A stretch of DNA of 64,000 bases from Prorocentrum cordatum (lineage: Eukaryota > Sar > Dinophyceae > Prorocentrales > Prorocentraceae): NCBI GenBank assembly GCA_963575745.1, contig CAUYUJ010021048.1, positions 452,001-516,000 on the forward strand, given 5' to 3'. This document shows, in pieces, positions 42,880 through 54,659 of the stretch. The notes under the pieces were generated by a model that was not told the origin of the DNA, did not search any database, and saw only the letters and a program-made list of their open reading frames with translations. The number at the start of each line of letters is the position of its first letter. Position 1 is the first letter of the stretch. A program made the translations under genes and the position numbers.

Positions 42880-43075
42880 CATCAAGAGGGCCTCCGATGC
42901 TCCAAGATGACCTCCAAGATGGCTGAATCTAGCCAAGCATGGTTCGGTTCACGATAGCTTCCGACATGCCTCCAAAATGCCACAAGATGGCCACAACAAG
43001 ACGGCTCCAAGTGCTCTCGGAGCCATCCAAGGATCCCACCAAGAGTCCGAAAACCAACACAAAACGACGAACTAA
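42880..43075. repeat. Degenerate CCAAGATGGC-type repeat
   Basis: CCAAGATGACCTCCAAGATGG-like phrases with an AT-richer tail at 43,025-43,075, same class as 296-715. Confidence 0.6.
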
Positions 43076-44330
43076 TTATACATGTTGACTTCTCGCCTTT
43101 TCGAATCCGATGGGCTTCTGGCGATGGCTCCCCCCGCTCGAGGGCAGGCCATGGCGGCCCAGGGCGTCGGCTGTGCGCCCCCAGGCGACCCCATGCCGGC
43201 GGGGGAGGCACTCCCGGCGGCGGCGAGGACCGCATCGGGAGGGGAGGGGGGCCGTCGGCGTCGGCATCCCCCTCGGGGTCGTCCGCGCCGAGCTCGTCCG
43301 CAGACTAGTACGGGTTGGCCCTCTCGGCGCCTGGAGCCGCCCCGCCCTCTTTGCGGCGGCCGCCGCTCCGTGCATGGCCAGGTAGCCCTGGCGAAGGGAG
43401 GCGACCCCTGCCGGGTGCGGCCAATACGCGCGGCCGCGGGCGGGTCCAAAGGACACGAGCCCTTCGCAGGCCTCCTCGGACAGGGGATAGGGAGCCTCGG
43501 GATCCATCTCCGAGACCTCTCTGAGTCGACCGTCAGCACGGACGCTGTGGTGCTCAGCGGGCGGGACGCTGCGCCGAGCAATGGCAGGTTGACCACCGGT
43601 CCAGCCCGCCCTGTGACACCCCTCCGCCTCTGCCAGACTGAGGCTGTCTGCTGAGCGGAAGGACCCAGGCACCGCCAGCAGGATACCCCCAGGTCGAGAG
43701 GCCACGAGGATCGCGGCGTACCAGACCTCGCCCTCGTCCAGGCGCCAACGGTCGCAACGCGCGGCCGATGGCGCAGTGAACGGGGCGAGGTCGGGACAGA
43801 CAGGGCCCTTGGGGATGGCAGGCCCCCCGCCTACGGAACATGCGGCTGCCATCGCCAGCAGCACGTGGAGCGTGACCCGAGGCCGCCCGGAAGGGCCAGC
43901 CCCTGGGCGCGGCCGAGGGCGAGCCCTGGGGCAGGGCCCGTGCGCAGTCCTCGGCCCACGCTCCTGGGCCGTGGGCCAGGGCGCGCTGCGCGCTGCGGCC
44001 GGCGGGGCGCAGGGGCCCCGAGGCAGCAGCCCCCGCAGAGGCTGCAGACGGCCGCGGCACCAAGAAGGGCCACGGCCGTGGAGAGCAGCACAGGTGCGAC
44101 CCCGCTGCTCAGGTCCACCGCCAGGTCGGGCAGGCCGGGCCCCAAGCGGCAGGGGGGCCCTGCCCACCGCCGCTCGGGTCGGCCTGTGCGGACCACGGCG
44201 CCCCCGTAGAGGAGGCGCCGAGATCCGCGAACGAGGGAAGAGGTTGGCCCACGAAACGCTCGTAGAGCACGGCTCGCAGACCTCGGAAAAAAGGAGCTCA
44301 CCCGTCCCCGCTAAGGCCGCCTGAGCGACC
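43076..44330 (-). CDS. GC-rich open tract, unknown protein
   Basis: The minus strand is open for about 410 codons from the edge of the CAT array to a stop at 43,076. The central part looks protein-like (LDEGEVWYAAILVASRPG, then EMDPEAPYPLSEEACEGL). Stops are rare at this base composition, so openness alone is weak evidence. No ATG-based start can be chosen because the frame continues into the CAT repeat. Possibly part of a retroelement first ORF. Confidence 0.25.
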
Positions 44331-44429
44331 GCCTGCGTAAGGCGCCCGCCGAGAGGGGCCGATAAGGGAGTTTGGGCGAGCAGATGCAACGACCGTGAGG
44401 CGCAAGGGAGGGGAGAATCAGAGAGAGCA

Positions 44430-45660
<1,231 letters not shown>

Positions 45661-45774
45661 CATCATCGACCTGGGTCCGAAGGCCCCCCTCTGGCTGAGA
45701 CAAGGCGCACGTCGGGAGCTGCCGATGCGCGCGAACGGGAGGCAGCCCGCCCTGTCGCGGCCGCCGCGAGCTAT

Positions 45775-46521
45775 GCGGACCAGATGCGACGGCGGCAGCG
45801 GGGACGCCGAGATGCTACTGGGCCAGGCGCTGGCCGACACCCGTTTCTGGCAACGGCGCTGCGAAGCGATCGAGAGTGCTCGGCAGCCGCCCGCGACGAC
45901 GGCCATGCTGGGCCTGCGGGCTGCGTCGGCCGCGCTCGCGCAGCTGGCGTACGGCCGCGTGCCGCTCTGGTCCGAAGCGCGGTCCTTCGCGCCCGTCGCG
46001 GCCGAGGCGACGCGCAGGAGGGTATCGAGCAGGAGGAGAACATCGAGCACTGGGCGCTGAGCATTAGCACGGAGGTCGAGGGCACCGTGCAGGAGGACCC
46101 GCTCGTGGTGCCGCTTACCGTGCTGACCGTGGGCTCCGTGGTCGAGGTCATCAAGCAGGAGGAGATCGAGACAGAGGACGAGTACGGTGACGGCACGGCG
46201 TCCGTGGCGGTTGCCGTGACCGAGGGCACCGAGCACGGGGCGCTGAGCACAGAGGTCGAGGGCACTGTGACGGAGGACCCGCACGTTCTTCCACCCGCCG
46301 ATCCGATCGTGGGCACCGCGGTTGAGGGCACCAGCGAGGGCACCGAGCAGGAGGAGGACATCGAGCACGCGTTCGCGACGTTGGTGTGCCTGGCCCTGCA
46401 GCAGGTAGCGGCGGCCGCGCTGCTCCTCGCGGACGCCGTCCCTGGGATCCCGACCCACGCGGCGCTCGCCGCGGAGGGCCTGGTGCGAGCGGCTCGGAGC
46501 GCCGTCGTCTTGCTCTCCTAA
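45775..46521 (+). CDS. Acidic-repeat coding-like island
   Basis: At 45,810-46,020 one plus frame reads AEMLLGQALADTRFWQRRCE, then AAALAQ-type helix and VPLWSEARSFAPVAAEATRR. At about 46,020 the natural-looking sequence moves to another frame, EGIEQEENIEHWALS. A repeated acidic block STEVEGTVQEDP / STEVEGTVTEDP about 183 bp apart follows, then a hydrophobic C-terminus (ATLVCLALQQVAAAALLLAD) with a stop at 46,521. A frameshift or small intron would be needed. Family unknown. It sits between the two CAT arrays. Confidence 0.35.
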   Translation, partial: ADQMRRRQRGRRDATGPGAGRHPFLATALRSDRECSAAARDDGHAGPAGCVGRARAAGVRPRAALVRSAVLRARRGRGDAQEGIEQEENIEHWALSISTEVEGTVQEDPLVVPLTVLTVGSVVEVIKQEEIETEDEYGDGTASVAVAVTEGTEHGALSTEVEGTVTEDPHVLPPADPIVGTAVEGTSEGTEQEEDIEHAFATLVCLALQQVAAAALLLADAVPGIPTHAALAAEGLVRAARSAVVLLS

Positions 46522-46536
46522 CTGGGCAGGGCCGCC

Positions 46537-47223
46537 GTGATCATCGTGAAGGACGTCGCCCTGGCCGTCTCATCGGCCTCGCTCTCGGACCTGTGGATGA
46601 TCGGCCTGGGCTGCGCATCGGAGGTCGGCACGCTCACGCTGGCGCGCGCGGCCCAGTGCGCAGCCGGTTCGCGGCAGCGGCCCCCCACGCGGGACAGGCT
46701 GCTGCTCGCGCCCCTGCGGCGGGCCGCCGCGACGGCTTGGCGAGCAGCGCGCGGGTGGTGCGCCGCCGCGCGCGGAGAGCCGAGCGCGGCCCAGCCGCCG
46801 GGCGGCGCGGCCAGAGGGCGAGCGCGACTGGACGCCAGGCGGCCCATGGGGCCCGGCGGCGGCGGCGACGGAGCTGGCGGTGCCACTCGGGACGCGCCCG
46901 CGCCGAGGCGGGCTGCCAGGCGGCTCGGCGCGGCCGACGGCGCCGGCGGCGCGCTGACCAGGCTGAGCCGCCCGAGCCAGTTGCATGCCTTTCGGGCCGT
47001 GGGCCTACCTGGCTCCAGACCTGCTGGACGCGGCTCCAAAACATCGGCCGAGAGCCCCATGGCTGCCGTCGGGGTCTGGGGGCTCTCACGTCCGCCAGAC
47101 CCGCAAAGGCTCGAGCGGAAGGGGGCGGCCCGGCCGCGATGCCCCTGGTGGCCTCAGACGGTCATAGCGGGGGATGCCCGAGTCTGGCGTCTTGGGCCCG
47201 TCTCTCGTCGCCGTGGGCCCTGA
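46537..47223 (+). CDS. GC-rich open tract, unknown protein
   Basis: The plus frame starts hydrophobic (IIVKDVALAVSSASLSDLWM) and becomes Ala/Arg/Gly-rich. It could continue the island at 45.8-46.5 kb after a break. Codon openness is weak evidence at this GC content. Confidence 0.2.
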   Translation: MIIVKDVALAVSSASLSDLWMIGLGCASEVGTLTLARAAQCAAGSRQRPPTRDRLLLAPLRRAAATAWRAARGWCAAARGEPSAAQPPGGAARGRARLDARRPMGPGGGGDGAGGATRDAPAPRRAARRLGAADGAGGALTRLSRPSQLHAFRAVGLPGSRPAGRGSKTSAESPMAAVGVWGLSRPPDPQRLERKGAARPRCPWWPQTVIAGDARVWRLGPVSRRRGP

Positions 47224-47315
47224 AGGGGCCTCGGGCCCTCGTCTGTGGCTGTGCACGCATTTAGATCCAGTAAGGTAGGTGAGACCCGCTCCCGACCGCT
47301 GCAACAGACTACCCG

Positions 47316-47333
47316 ACCACCACCACCACCACC

Positions 47334-47394
<61 letters not shown>

Positions 47395-48287
47395 CCATCA
47401 TCACCATCATCACCATCATCACCATCATCACCATCATTACCAGCATCATCATCATCGCAATCATCACCTTTAGAATGATAATGATAATCAACATCATCAT
47501 CATCATCATCGTCATCATCATCATCATCATCATCATTACCATGATCATCATCATCATCACCACTACCATCATCATCACCATCACAATCATCACCAGCAGC
47601 AGCATCACCACCATCATCATACTGATAATCAGGATCATCATCATCGTCATCACCATCACCATCTTATTCATCATCATCATCATCATCGTTATCCTAATCA
47701 CCGTCATCACTATCATCATCATCATCATCATCATCATCATCGTCATCGTCACCATCACCATGACAGTCAAAATCATCACCACAATCATCATCATCACCAC
47801 CATCATCACCACCACCACCATCATCATCACCATCATGAGCATCGTCATCGTCATCATCATCATCAGCCTTATCATCCTTACCATCAACATCAGCATCATC
47901 CTCAGCATCATCATGATCACCACCATCATGTTCATCATTGTCATCATCATTAGCAGCATCAGCATAAATATCATCATCATCGTCATCAGCATCATCATCG
48001 TCATCATGATCACCAGCATCCTAATCATCATCAGCACCATCACCACGATCAAAATCTTCATCATCACCATCATCAACATCATCAGCATCATCACCATGAT
48101 TATCACTAGCATCATCATCACCACCATCACAAACATCATCAACATCATCATCGTCCTCATCATCACCACAATCATCATCATCACCACTACCACCATCATC
48201 ACCATCAGCACACACAATCACAATCATCATGATCATAATCATCATCGCTTTCGTCATCATCATCACCATCGTGTCCATCACCATCAC

Positions 48288-48321
<34 letters not shown>

Positions 48322-49546
48322 GTCATCATCATCATCATCATTATCATTATCATCACCGTCATCACCATCACACCCAGCACCATCTCAATCCTCATCAGGG
48401 TCCTCATCACTAGCATCATCATCATGAGCACCATATTCACCATCACCATCACCATCACCGTCCATCACCATCACCAGCACTACCAGCATCGCCATCACCA
48501 TAATCATCACAATCACCATCAACATCATCATCATCATCATCAGCATCATCATCATGACTATCATCATCACCATCATACTCCCCATCATCACCATCACCAT
48601 CACCATCACCATCACCATCACCATCACCATCATCATAATCAGCATCATCGCCATCACCATCATCATCATCATCGTCATCATCATCAACACAGTCATCATC
48701 ACCATCGCCATCACCATCACTGTTACCATCACGACCACCATATCATCATCATCACCACAATGAGCATCATCGTCATCATCATGATTGTCGTCATCACACT
48801 CCTAATCATCATCATCCTTATCAGCATTAGCACCAGTGTCAGCATCAGCATCAACAGCATCATCAACATCGCCATCACCATCACAACCACCATCACTATC
48901 ACGATCATAATCAGCATCACCATCATCAGCATCATCATGACCATCGTCATCGTCATCAGCATCAACATCATCGCCATCATCCACATCATCATCAGTATCA
49001 TTGTCATCGTCATCACCAAGATCATCATTACCATAATCGTTATCACCAAAGTCATCAGCTTCTTCATCGTCGTCATCGTCATGATCGATATTATCATATT
49101 ATCATCATAATCATCGTCATCATCGTCATCATGAACATGATCGACATCACCATCACCATCACCATCACTACCGCAACCACCATCATCATCATCACAATCA
49201 CCATCACCATCATCATCATCATCACCACAATCATCAGAATCAGAATTACAACCATCATCACCATCAGCATCATAATGATAATTATCATCAGCATCATCCT
49301 ACGCAACATCACTATCACCATCACAATAATCATCAGCAGCAACAGCAACATCAGCAAATGATTATCATCATCATCATCACCATGACTATCATTATCACGG
49401 TCGTCATCATAATCATTATCATCACTTCCATCATCATCACCATCACCATCACCATCACCATCATCATCACCATCACGATCACCATCATCATCATCAGCAT
49501 CATCATCACAATCATCACCTTTAGAATGAGAATGATAATCAACATC

Positions 49547-49578
<32 letters not shown>

Positions 49579-50052
49579 CATCATCATCATTACCATGATC
49601 ATCATCATCATCACCACCACCACCATCATCACCATCACAATCATCACCAGCAGCAGCATCACCACCATCATCATCATACTGATAATCAGCATCATCATCG
49701 TCATCACCATCACCATCTGATTCATCATCATCATCATCATCGTTATCATCATCACCGTCATCACCATCATCATCATCGTCATCGTCACCATCACCATGAC
49801 AGTCATAATCATCACCGCAATCATCATCATCATCACCATCACCATCATCTTCATCACCATGACCATCACCATCCTAATCATCACAATCACAATCATCATC
49901 ATCACCATCACCATCACCATCACCATCACCGTCACCATCATCACCATCATCATCATCATCATCATCATCATCCTCATCGTCATCGTCGTCGTCATCCTCA
50001 TCGTCATCGTCATCACCATCATCACCACCGTCACCATCACCATCACCATCGG
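47316..50052. repeat. CAT triplet array 2 with higher-order duplication
   Basis: About 2.7 kb of CAT/CAC/ATC triplets. A landmark-rich stretch beginning TTTAGAATGATAATGATAAT at 47,468 recurs at 49,520 with the same succession of interruptions for about 400 bp (ACCAGCAGCAGCATCACC, ACTGATAATCAG). This shows a 2.05-kb duplication inside the array. Confidence 0.95.
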
Positions 50053-50264
50053 TTTCTGGCCGATCCTCGAAGGGCGCCTGCGGCGCGGACGCGGCCGCCG
50101 CCCGCGGCGCGCTGGCGGCCTGGTCGGCCGCCGAGGCGGCGGCGTGCAGGGCGTCGGCGGCCTCCGCGGCGACGGCCGCCTCTCAGAGGAGAGCGAGTGG
50201 AGGCAACGGCAGTTGGCATTCGGCGGGGCCCTCGTCGCCACGGCTGGGCGCAGCTCGGAAAACT

Positions 50265-50300
50265 GGTGCGTTTGGACCCCCGGAGGGGTCCAAACGCACC
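50265..50300. other. Perfect 16-bp stem hairpin
   Basis: GGTGCGTTTGGACCCC, loop CGGA, GGGGTCCAAACGCACC. The inner stem GGACCCC/GGGGTCC is shared with the hairpin at 50,401. Confidence 0.9.
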
Positions 50301-50318
50301 CAGAAGGACCTGTCGGCG

Positions 50319-50374
50319 CCCTAAACCCCAAACCCTAAACCCTAAACCCGAAACCCCTAACCCCCTAAACCCCG
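50319..50374. repeat. Interstitial telomeric repeat, CCCTAAA
   Basis: Seven to eight CCCTAAA-type units, several perfect in tandem, the rest CCCCAAA or CCCCTAA. The TTTAGGG type is the telomere repeat reported for dinoflagellates and plants. It is internal, between two hairpins, so it is a fusion or repair scar rather than a chromosome end. Confidence 0.85.
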
Positions 50375-50400
50375 GAGGGAAAGAAAAAGGGAAATGGCAC

Positions 50401-50426
50401 CCCTGGACCCCTGGAGGGGTCCAGGG
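50401..50426. other. 11-bp stem hairpin
   Basis: CCCTGGACCCC, loop TGGA, GGGGTCCAGGG. With 50,265-50,300 it brackets the telomere-like tract. Confidence 0.85.
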
Positions 50427-50504
50427 ACTGAATCTGAGCTGTCGTTGCGTCTCGCCCTGCTCCGAGCCTCGACAGCTCGTGGGGGGCTCCCCGGCAGCGG
50501 CCCT

Positions 50505-50723
50505 CCCTGACTCCGGATCCGCCGTGCTTTGGTTGACTGTCCGAGTTGGGATTGTCGGAAACGCACCCCGAACAAGGCCAAGAAGTATGGCGGAAATTTC
50601 CGCCAAGAGAAATAGGGCAGATACTTTAGCAAAAGCACGGCGGAAACAGCGGCATGAAAGGAACGGGAGTTTCCGCCCTGCTTGCGAAATTGCCCATGAA
50701 GCACGGCGGATCCGGAATCAGGG
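50505..50723. mobile_element. MITE-like element with ~24-bp inverted termini
   Basis: The left end CCCTGACTCCGGATCCGCCG and TGCTT matches the reverse complement of the right end (CCCTGATTCCGGATCCGCCG and TGCTT). The interior holds GGCGGAAATTTCCGCC (50,590-50,605) and AAAAGCACGGCGGAAACAG. 219 bp, non-coding. The diverged copy is at 8,989-9,230. Confidence 0.75.
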
Positions 50724-50732
50724 CTCTTCATC

Positions 50733-50800
50733 CTGCTCCTCTCCTCGCGAAGAGAATCGCGACGGGCCGTTTTCGGCCTTCGGGGGCCCTCGCCAGGCCT
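50733..50800 (-). mobile_element. Partial dispersed hairpin-ended element
   Basis: CTCGCGAAGAGAATCGCGAC and GGGCCGTTTTCGGCC correspond to the hairpin end of the element at 2,899-3,052. From 50,805 to 51,180 overlapping weak frames only. Confidence 0.45.
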
Positions 50801-51183
50801 CAGCAGGCGGAGGTGGGGACAGGCGTCCCCTCGGAGGTGAGGATGGGAGTAGGCTCTCCGAGCACACTGGGATGCCTCTCCATAGTGCGCTGGGGCTTCT
50901 TCACGGATCGCAGGGTGGGCATCTCGGAGGCTTTTCGCCGACTCGACCTCGTCGTGCTGGGGCTACCAGGTGCGCGCCTCGCTGAAGGGATCGTTATCCC
51001 TGGGCATGCAGAATAGGCATCCAAGCGCGGGGCAGCCCTTCTTGCGCCAGTGTCGCGGTCCTTTGCGGCCAGGTCCGGCTGCCCTCGGCAGGAAAGCCTG
51101 ACAATGTGGACTCCCCTCGCGGGCTGTGGCTGCGTGCGCTCGATGCACATGGCCTGTCATGGTTCCTTGGCACGGTGTATCTA

Positions 51184-51379
51184 GTGCAACAACAAACGGC
51201 ACAACCATAAACTTTCACCAGTCCGCGTGGATGTTTTGGATCTGCGCTGGACCCCCCTCCACGGCGCGCGGAGCGCGCCAGGGGCGAGCCAGAGGCGCCG
51301 CCAGGGGGGCCCGACGCAGATCCCAAAAATCCGCACGGACCTGCGAAAGCTTCTGTTTATGCCGTTTTTTGCTCTTCGA
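51184..51379. mobile_element. Introner-like foldback element, copy 6
   Basis: Left arm CGGCACAACCATAAACTTTC then GTCCGCGTGGATGTTTTGG. Right arm CCAAAAATCCGCACGGACCT then CTGTTTATGCCGTTTTTTGC. Read outward, the ends are pyrimidine-rich (GTTTGTTGTTGCACTAG on the minus strand). Protein-like minus-strand sequence just right of it (KSIHVDVPVQPVHFEEPFLV) would be compatible with an intron, though a plus-strand frame competes. Confidence 0.7.
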
Positions 51380-51592
51380 TATTCCTCCGGCCCCCCAAAC
51401 AGGTCCAGACAAGGAACGGCTCCTCGAAGTGGACTGGCTGCACAGGGACGTCGACGTGGATACTCTTCTGGGGCCGGCCCCGCTCCGAAGAGGGCGCCCG
51501 TGTGGTCAATGGGGGACATCGACATGCCGCGTGAGGAGCCCACGCGTGCTCGATCTAATCCACGCGCACCTTTTGCAACCACGTGGGGCTTC

Positions 51593-51835
51593 TCACACCT
51601 CGGCCCTCCGTCGGGTCAGGGCTCGACCTCCACGGTCCAGCTTCCCCTCCGGTGCCGGGATCTTGCCCTCCGTCCAGGAGACGCCCGCCACTTCGGGGAC
51701 TGTGCGCGCTGCATTGACGTTGTGCTCGTTTCCCTTGCGGCCCACGCTGACGCTCGGGTGCACAACGGCTTGCCCTGACGGGGTGAGGGAGACTGTTGTT
51801 GTGAAAGCAGTGTCAAATACACGTGCGTGGACCAT
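51593..51835 (-). CDS. Possible coding segment, unknown protein
   Basis: A minus-strand frame of 80 codons reads VHARVFDTAFTTTVSLTPSG then WTEGKIPAPEGKLDRGG, with G/C-biased third positions. No start or splice signal fixed. A plus-strand frame over the same bases is also open. Confidence 0.25.
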   Translation of the reverse strand: MVHARVFDTAFTTTVSLTPSGQAVVHPSVSVGRKGNEHNVNAARTVPEVAGVSWTEGKIPAPEGKLDRGGRALTRRRAEV

Positions 51836-51839
51836 TTTC

Positions 51840-52635
51840 TGATCGATTTCCCTTCTCCCCCCACCCCGCGAGCAACGGCCCAGGGGCCTTTCGCATGCCG
51901 CGGGTGTGGAACTCTACTGCTCCATGCATGGGCCGACGGGCTGGCCGTAGCCCGCCCAGGTCTGCGAGCGTGCACGGACATACTGCGGCATTATTGCGAC
52001 GACGAGGCGGCCAGCTCCAGCACGAGAAGGCTGGGTGTGCGCCTGGCGCGGTGGTTGGCGGGTATATCCGCTTGGCTGCCGCAACTCATCCTTGGCCTCG
52101 TCCTGGCGGGCTGGGTATTGCAGCGGGCACGCCCTGCCCCCTGCGGCGCACAGGGGGTTCCAGCGCTGCGGGCCAAGGTACGGCGGCCATCGAAAGGCTG
52201 GGCACGGCGCAGGAGCGAGCGTTGAAATGCGTATGCGGCTTCTGCGCCCGAAGGAGCCCGGCCAGCCTCCCTTCGATGGCGAGACCCTGTCTGTGGAGGC
52301 CTCGCGAGGAGCCTGGTGCCAACAGCTGCGGGAACAGTCACAATGGCCTGCAAGGGTTGCTGCCTGGGGTTCAAGGCGCTGCGCGGGCCTGTCGTTGCCG
52401 GGCCTTGCACGATGCCCGGGTCGAACATGGGCAGCACGGGGGCTACGACGCCTGATCTGGTGCCGCGCTGGGCCCTCCAACTTGGAGATGCCTACCTCCT
52501 GTCCGCCGTTCGGCCCTGCGCCTGACGAGCCCCGGGCACCTTGCCCTTCGACCAGCAGCCTGGAGGGGCAGCTGCGCCGCCCCCTTGCACGAGGAAGGCC
52601 CGCTTGACAAAGGGGAATCCTTTGGAATCATCATG
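51840..52635. other. GC-rich lead-in to LINE 2
   Basis: Several frames are open, including a hydrophobic plus-strand stretch LAGISAWLPQLILGLVLAGW near 52,055. It may be the 5' part of the downstream LINE but no endonuclease motif was found. Confidence 0.25.
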
Positions 52636-52639
52636 GTGA

Positions 52640-54650
52640 TGTCGCAGCTGGGCCTGCTGCAGGAAGTACTGGTCCACTCTGGTCCACAGGCGGCTCGTCC
52701 ACCGATTTTGCGCGTCCATGTTTAAGGGCCAGAGCGGGTATGTCCCCGATGTGGGCGACGACGCGCACCTCGTGCTCCACGAACTCGCAGGGGCAGAGGA
52801 AGCGTGTCGACCCCTGTGGGCGGTTTTCGGGGACCTCAGGAAGGCTTTCCCGCGCACCTGGAGGGAGGTGCTCCCCCTGCGCCTCCACGAAAAGGCCGGC
52901 GTGCGCGACGGCATGTTCTCGCTCCTGGCGAGCATGATGGCCTCGGACACCATCCACGTGAACTTTTTCAATTGCGTTGCCACTGTTCTCATTGACCAGA
53001 ACAGAACAGAACAGCGGCCCTCAGGGACGAGGCAGAGCGCCACCTTCCTCGGCGATGCGCCAGGCCGGAATCGGGGACGTTCGAGCCGCTGACGTTCTCC
53101 GTCTGCATGGACTCCCTCCCCGAGGCCTTACACGAGGCAGGTTGTTGGGTCCGCGATGGTGTGCACGTCCCGCACATCTGGGCCGGGCCCTGGTGGCAGG
53201 GCACGGACACCTCCGACTCAGGCCGGACTGCCACGCTCACCAGAGCACACCGCGAGGAAGAGCCGCTCCCGTCAGCTGCCGAGCTAGCAGGCGACCTCGT
53301 GCTGGAAGCCTCCGCACTGGCCTCGCTTGCTGTTGCCGCGCCGCTGCGCCTGGCGGCCATTCTGCACGCTGACGACTCCATCTTGCTCTCCTCCACCCGG
53401 GGAGGGGCCCAACTGGCCCCGAATATTCTTGCCGCGTGGGCGTTCGCGCACAAGGCCTCCCCGCACACCGAGCCCCTGGGAGGCGTGGCAGCCGCCCCCC
53501 TCCCCCTGCCGCTCCGGAGATGGGCGCCCGTTCCACTTGGGTTCCAAAGACGCGCGCCGGTGGCTCGGGCTTCTGTGATGTGGGGACCTCGACCTCTCGA
53601 GGCTTGTGGATGCAAAGATCGGAGCCGCGTCCTCGCAGTGCGCCTCCCTCGCGGGGCATGCTGCTGCAGGAGCCCTTCCGCTCGCTGAAGCTGCTCACAT
53701 CTTTCAGCTCCAGGTCTGAGGTGCGCTGCGCTTCGGGCACTGGCTGTGGGTGGTGGCAGGAGGCGCGCCGAGCAAGCTGGAGCAGAGCTACTGGGGCGAG
53801 GGCGCGCGCCCTCCTGGGTATAGTCCTCCTTGGCGAGGGCCAGCCCTGGCCTGCTCGGAGCTGGGCTGGCCGAGCTTTGGGCCGGCCAGGGCGCTGGCCT
53901 GTGACGGCTTCCAGAAAAGCCCTCCACAGGCGTGTTTTCGTACACGCCGACGGGTCAGGAAGCCGTACTAGGGCACAGCTTGCGCTAGCCCTCCTGAGTG
54001 CGTGGTTCGTTCCAGATTGGCTAACCTTAGAGGCCGTCTACGAAGGGTCGTCTCTGCCTCAGTACAAGGCGCATGTGCGGGCCCTCCTGGGGTCCCGGTG
54101 CAGGCAGGAGCTGAGGCGGCAGTCAGTTGGGCTGGTGAGGCCGCTTCTGGTCCTCGCTCTCGGCCCAATCCCCTGGCCAGCTCTTGCCAAGGCCCTCAAG
54201 CAGGGCCTCCCTTTCGACGTCCTGCTGGGCCAACACTCGCTGAGCAGGCTTCGTGGGCGGCTGGTCGCGCTCAGTCACTCCTCAGGTTCCCTCTACTCAG
54301 CACGGAGGCAGGCTTGCGATCTCTGTGGGGAGTAACTACTGAGTCCTACCTTTCATGTTCTTGGGAATTGCAGCCGCACGTAGGCTACAAGCGCGCCTTT
54401 TGGGAGGTCCGCGGCGGCAGGTTCCATCCTCCAGGGAAGCGGCGGCCACGGCGATACTGTCGCCAGCTCTGGCGGACACCAGGTACAACGAGGCGGCGCT
54501 GCTGGCGCTCCACGTGAACGAGGCGGATCATTCTGGGCGGCCGCTGGCAGAATCGATCCCGCGCTCACCTCCCCTCCGCCCAGCGATGAACAACTGGTTA
54601 CCTTCCGCCGAAGACGGCCCATGGAGCCGAAATCGAAGAAAAAACGCTGG
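52640..54650 (+). pseudogene. Second LINE retrotransposon (RT), decayed
   Basis: Plus-strand RT blocks occur in order. VFGDLRKAFPRTWREVLPLR at about 52,825-52,885 is the first catalytic Asp region. AGVRDGMFSLLASMMASD follows. LHADDSILLSS is at about 53,361-53,393, with HADD as the palm motif. A C-terminal domain has LSAWFVPDWLTLEAVYEGSS near 54,000 and a CDLCGE pair near 54,314. The reading frame changes between about 53,000 and 53,100, again near 53,750-53,950 and after 54,330. The GxPQG-type block expected before HADD is missing or unreadable. The HADD palm and DLRKAF motif set it apart from the FADD LINE at 28-31 kb. Confidence 0.75.
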
Positions 54651-54659
54651 GACTGAACA

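Noticed and set aside
42960-42985. Reverse spliced-leader-like CCTCCAAAATGCC
   Set aside because: Short match inside the CCAAGATGGC-type degenerate repeat.
47309-49110. Very long ORFs on both strands (poly-Ile, poly-Met)
   Set aside because: Triplet repeats never create stops in some frames, so there is no independent coding evidence.
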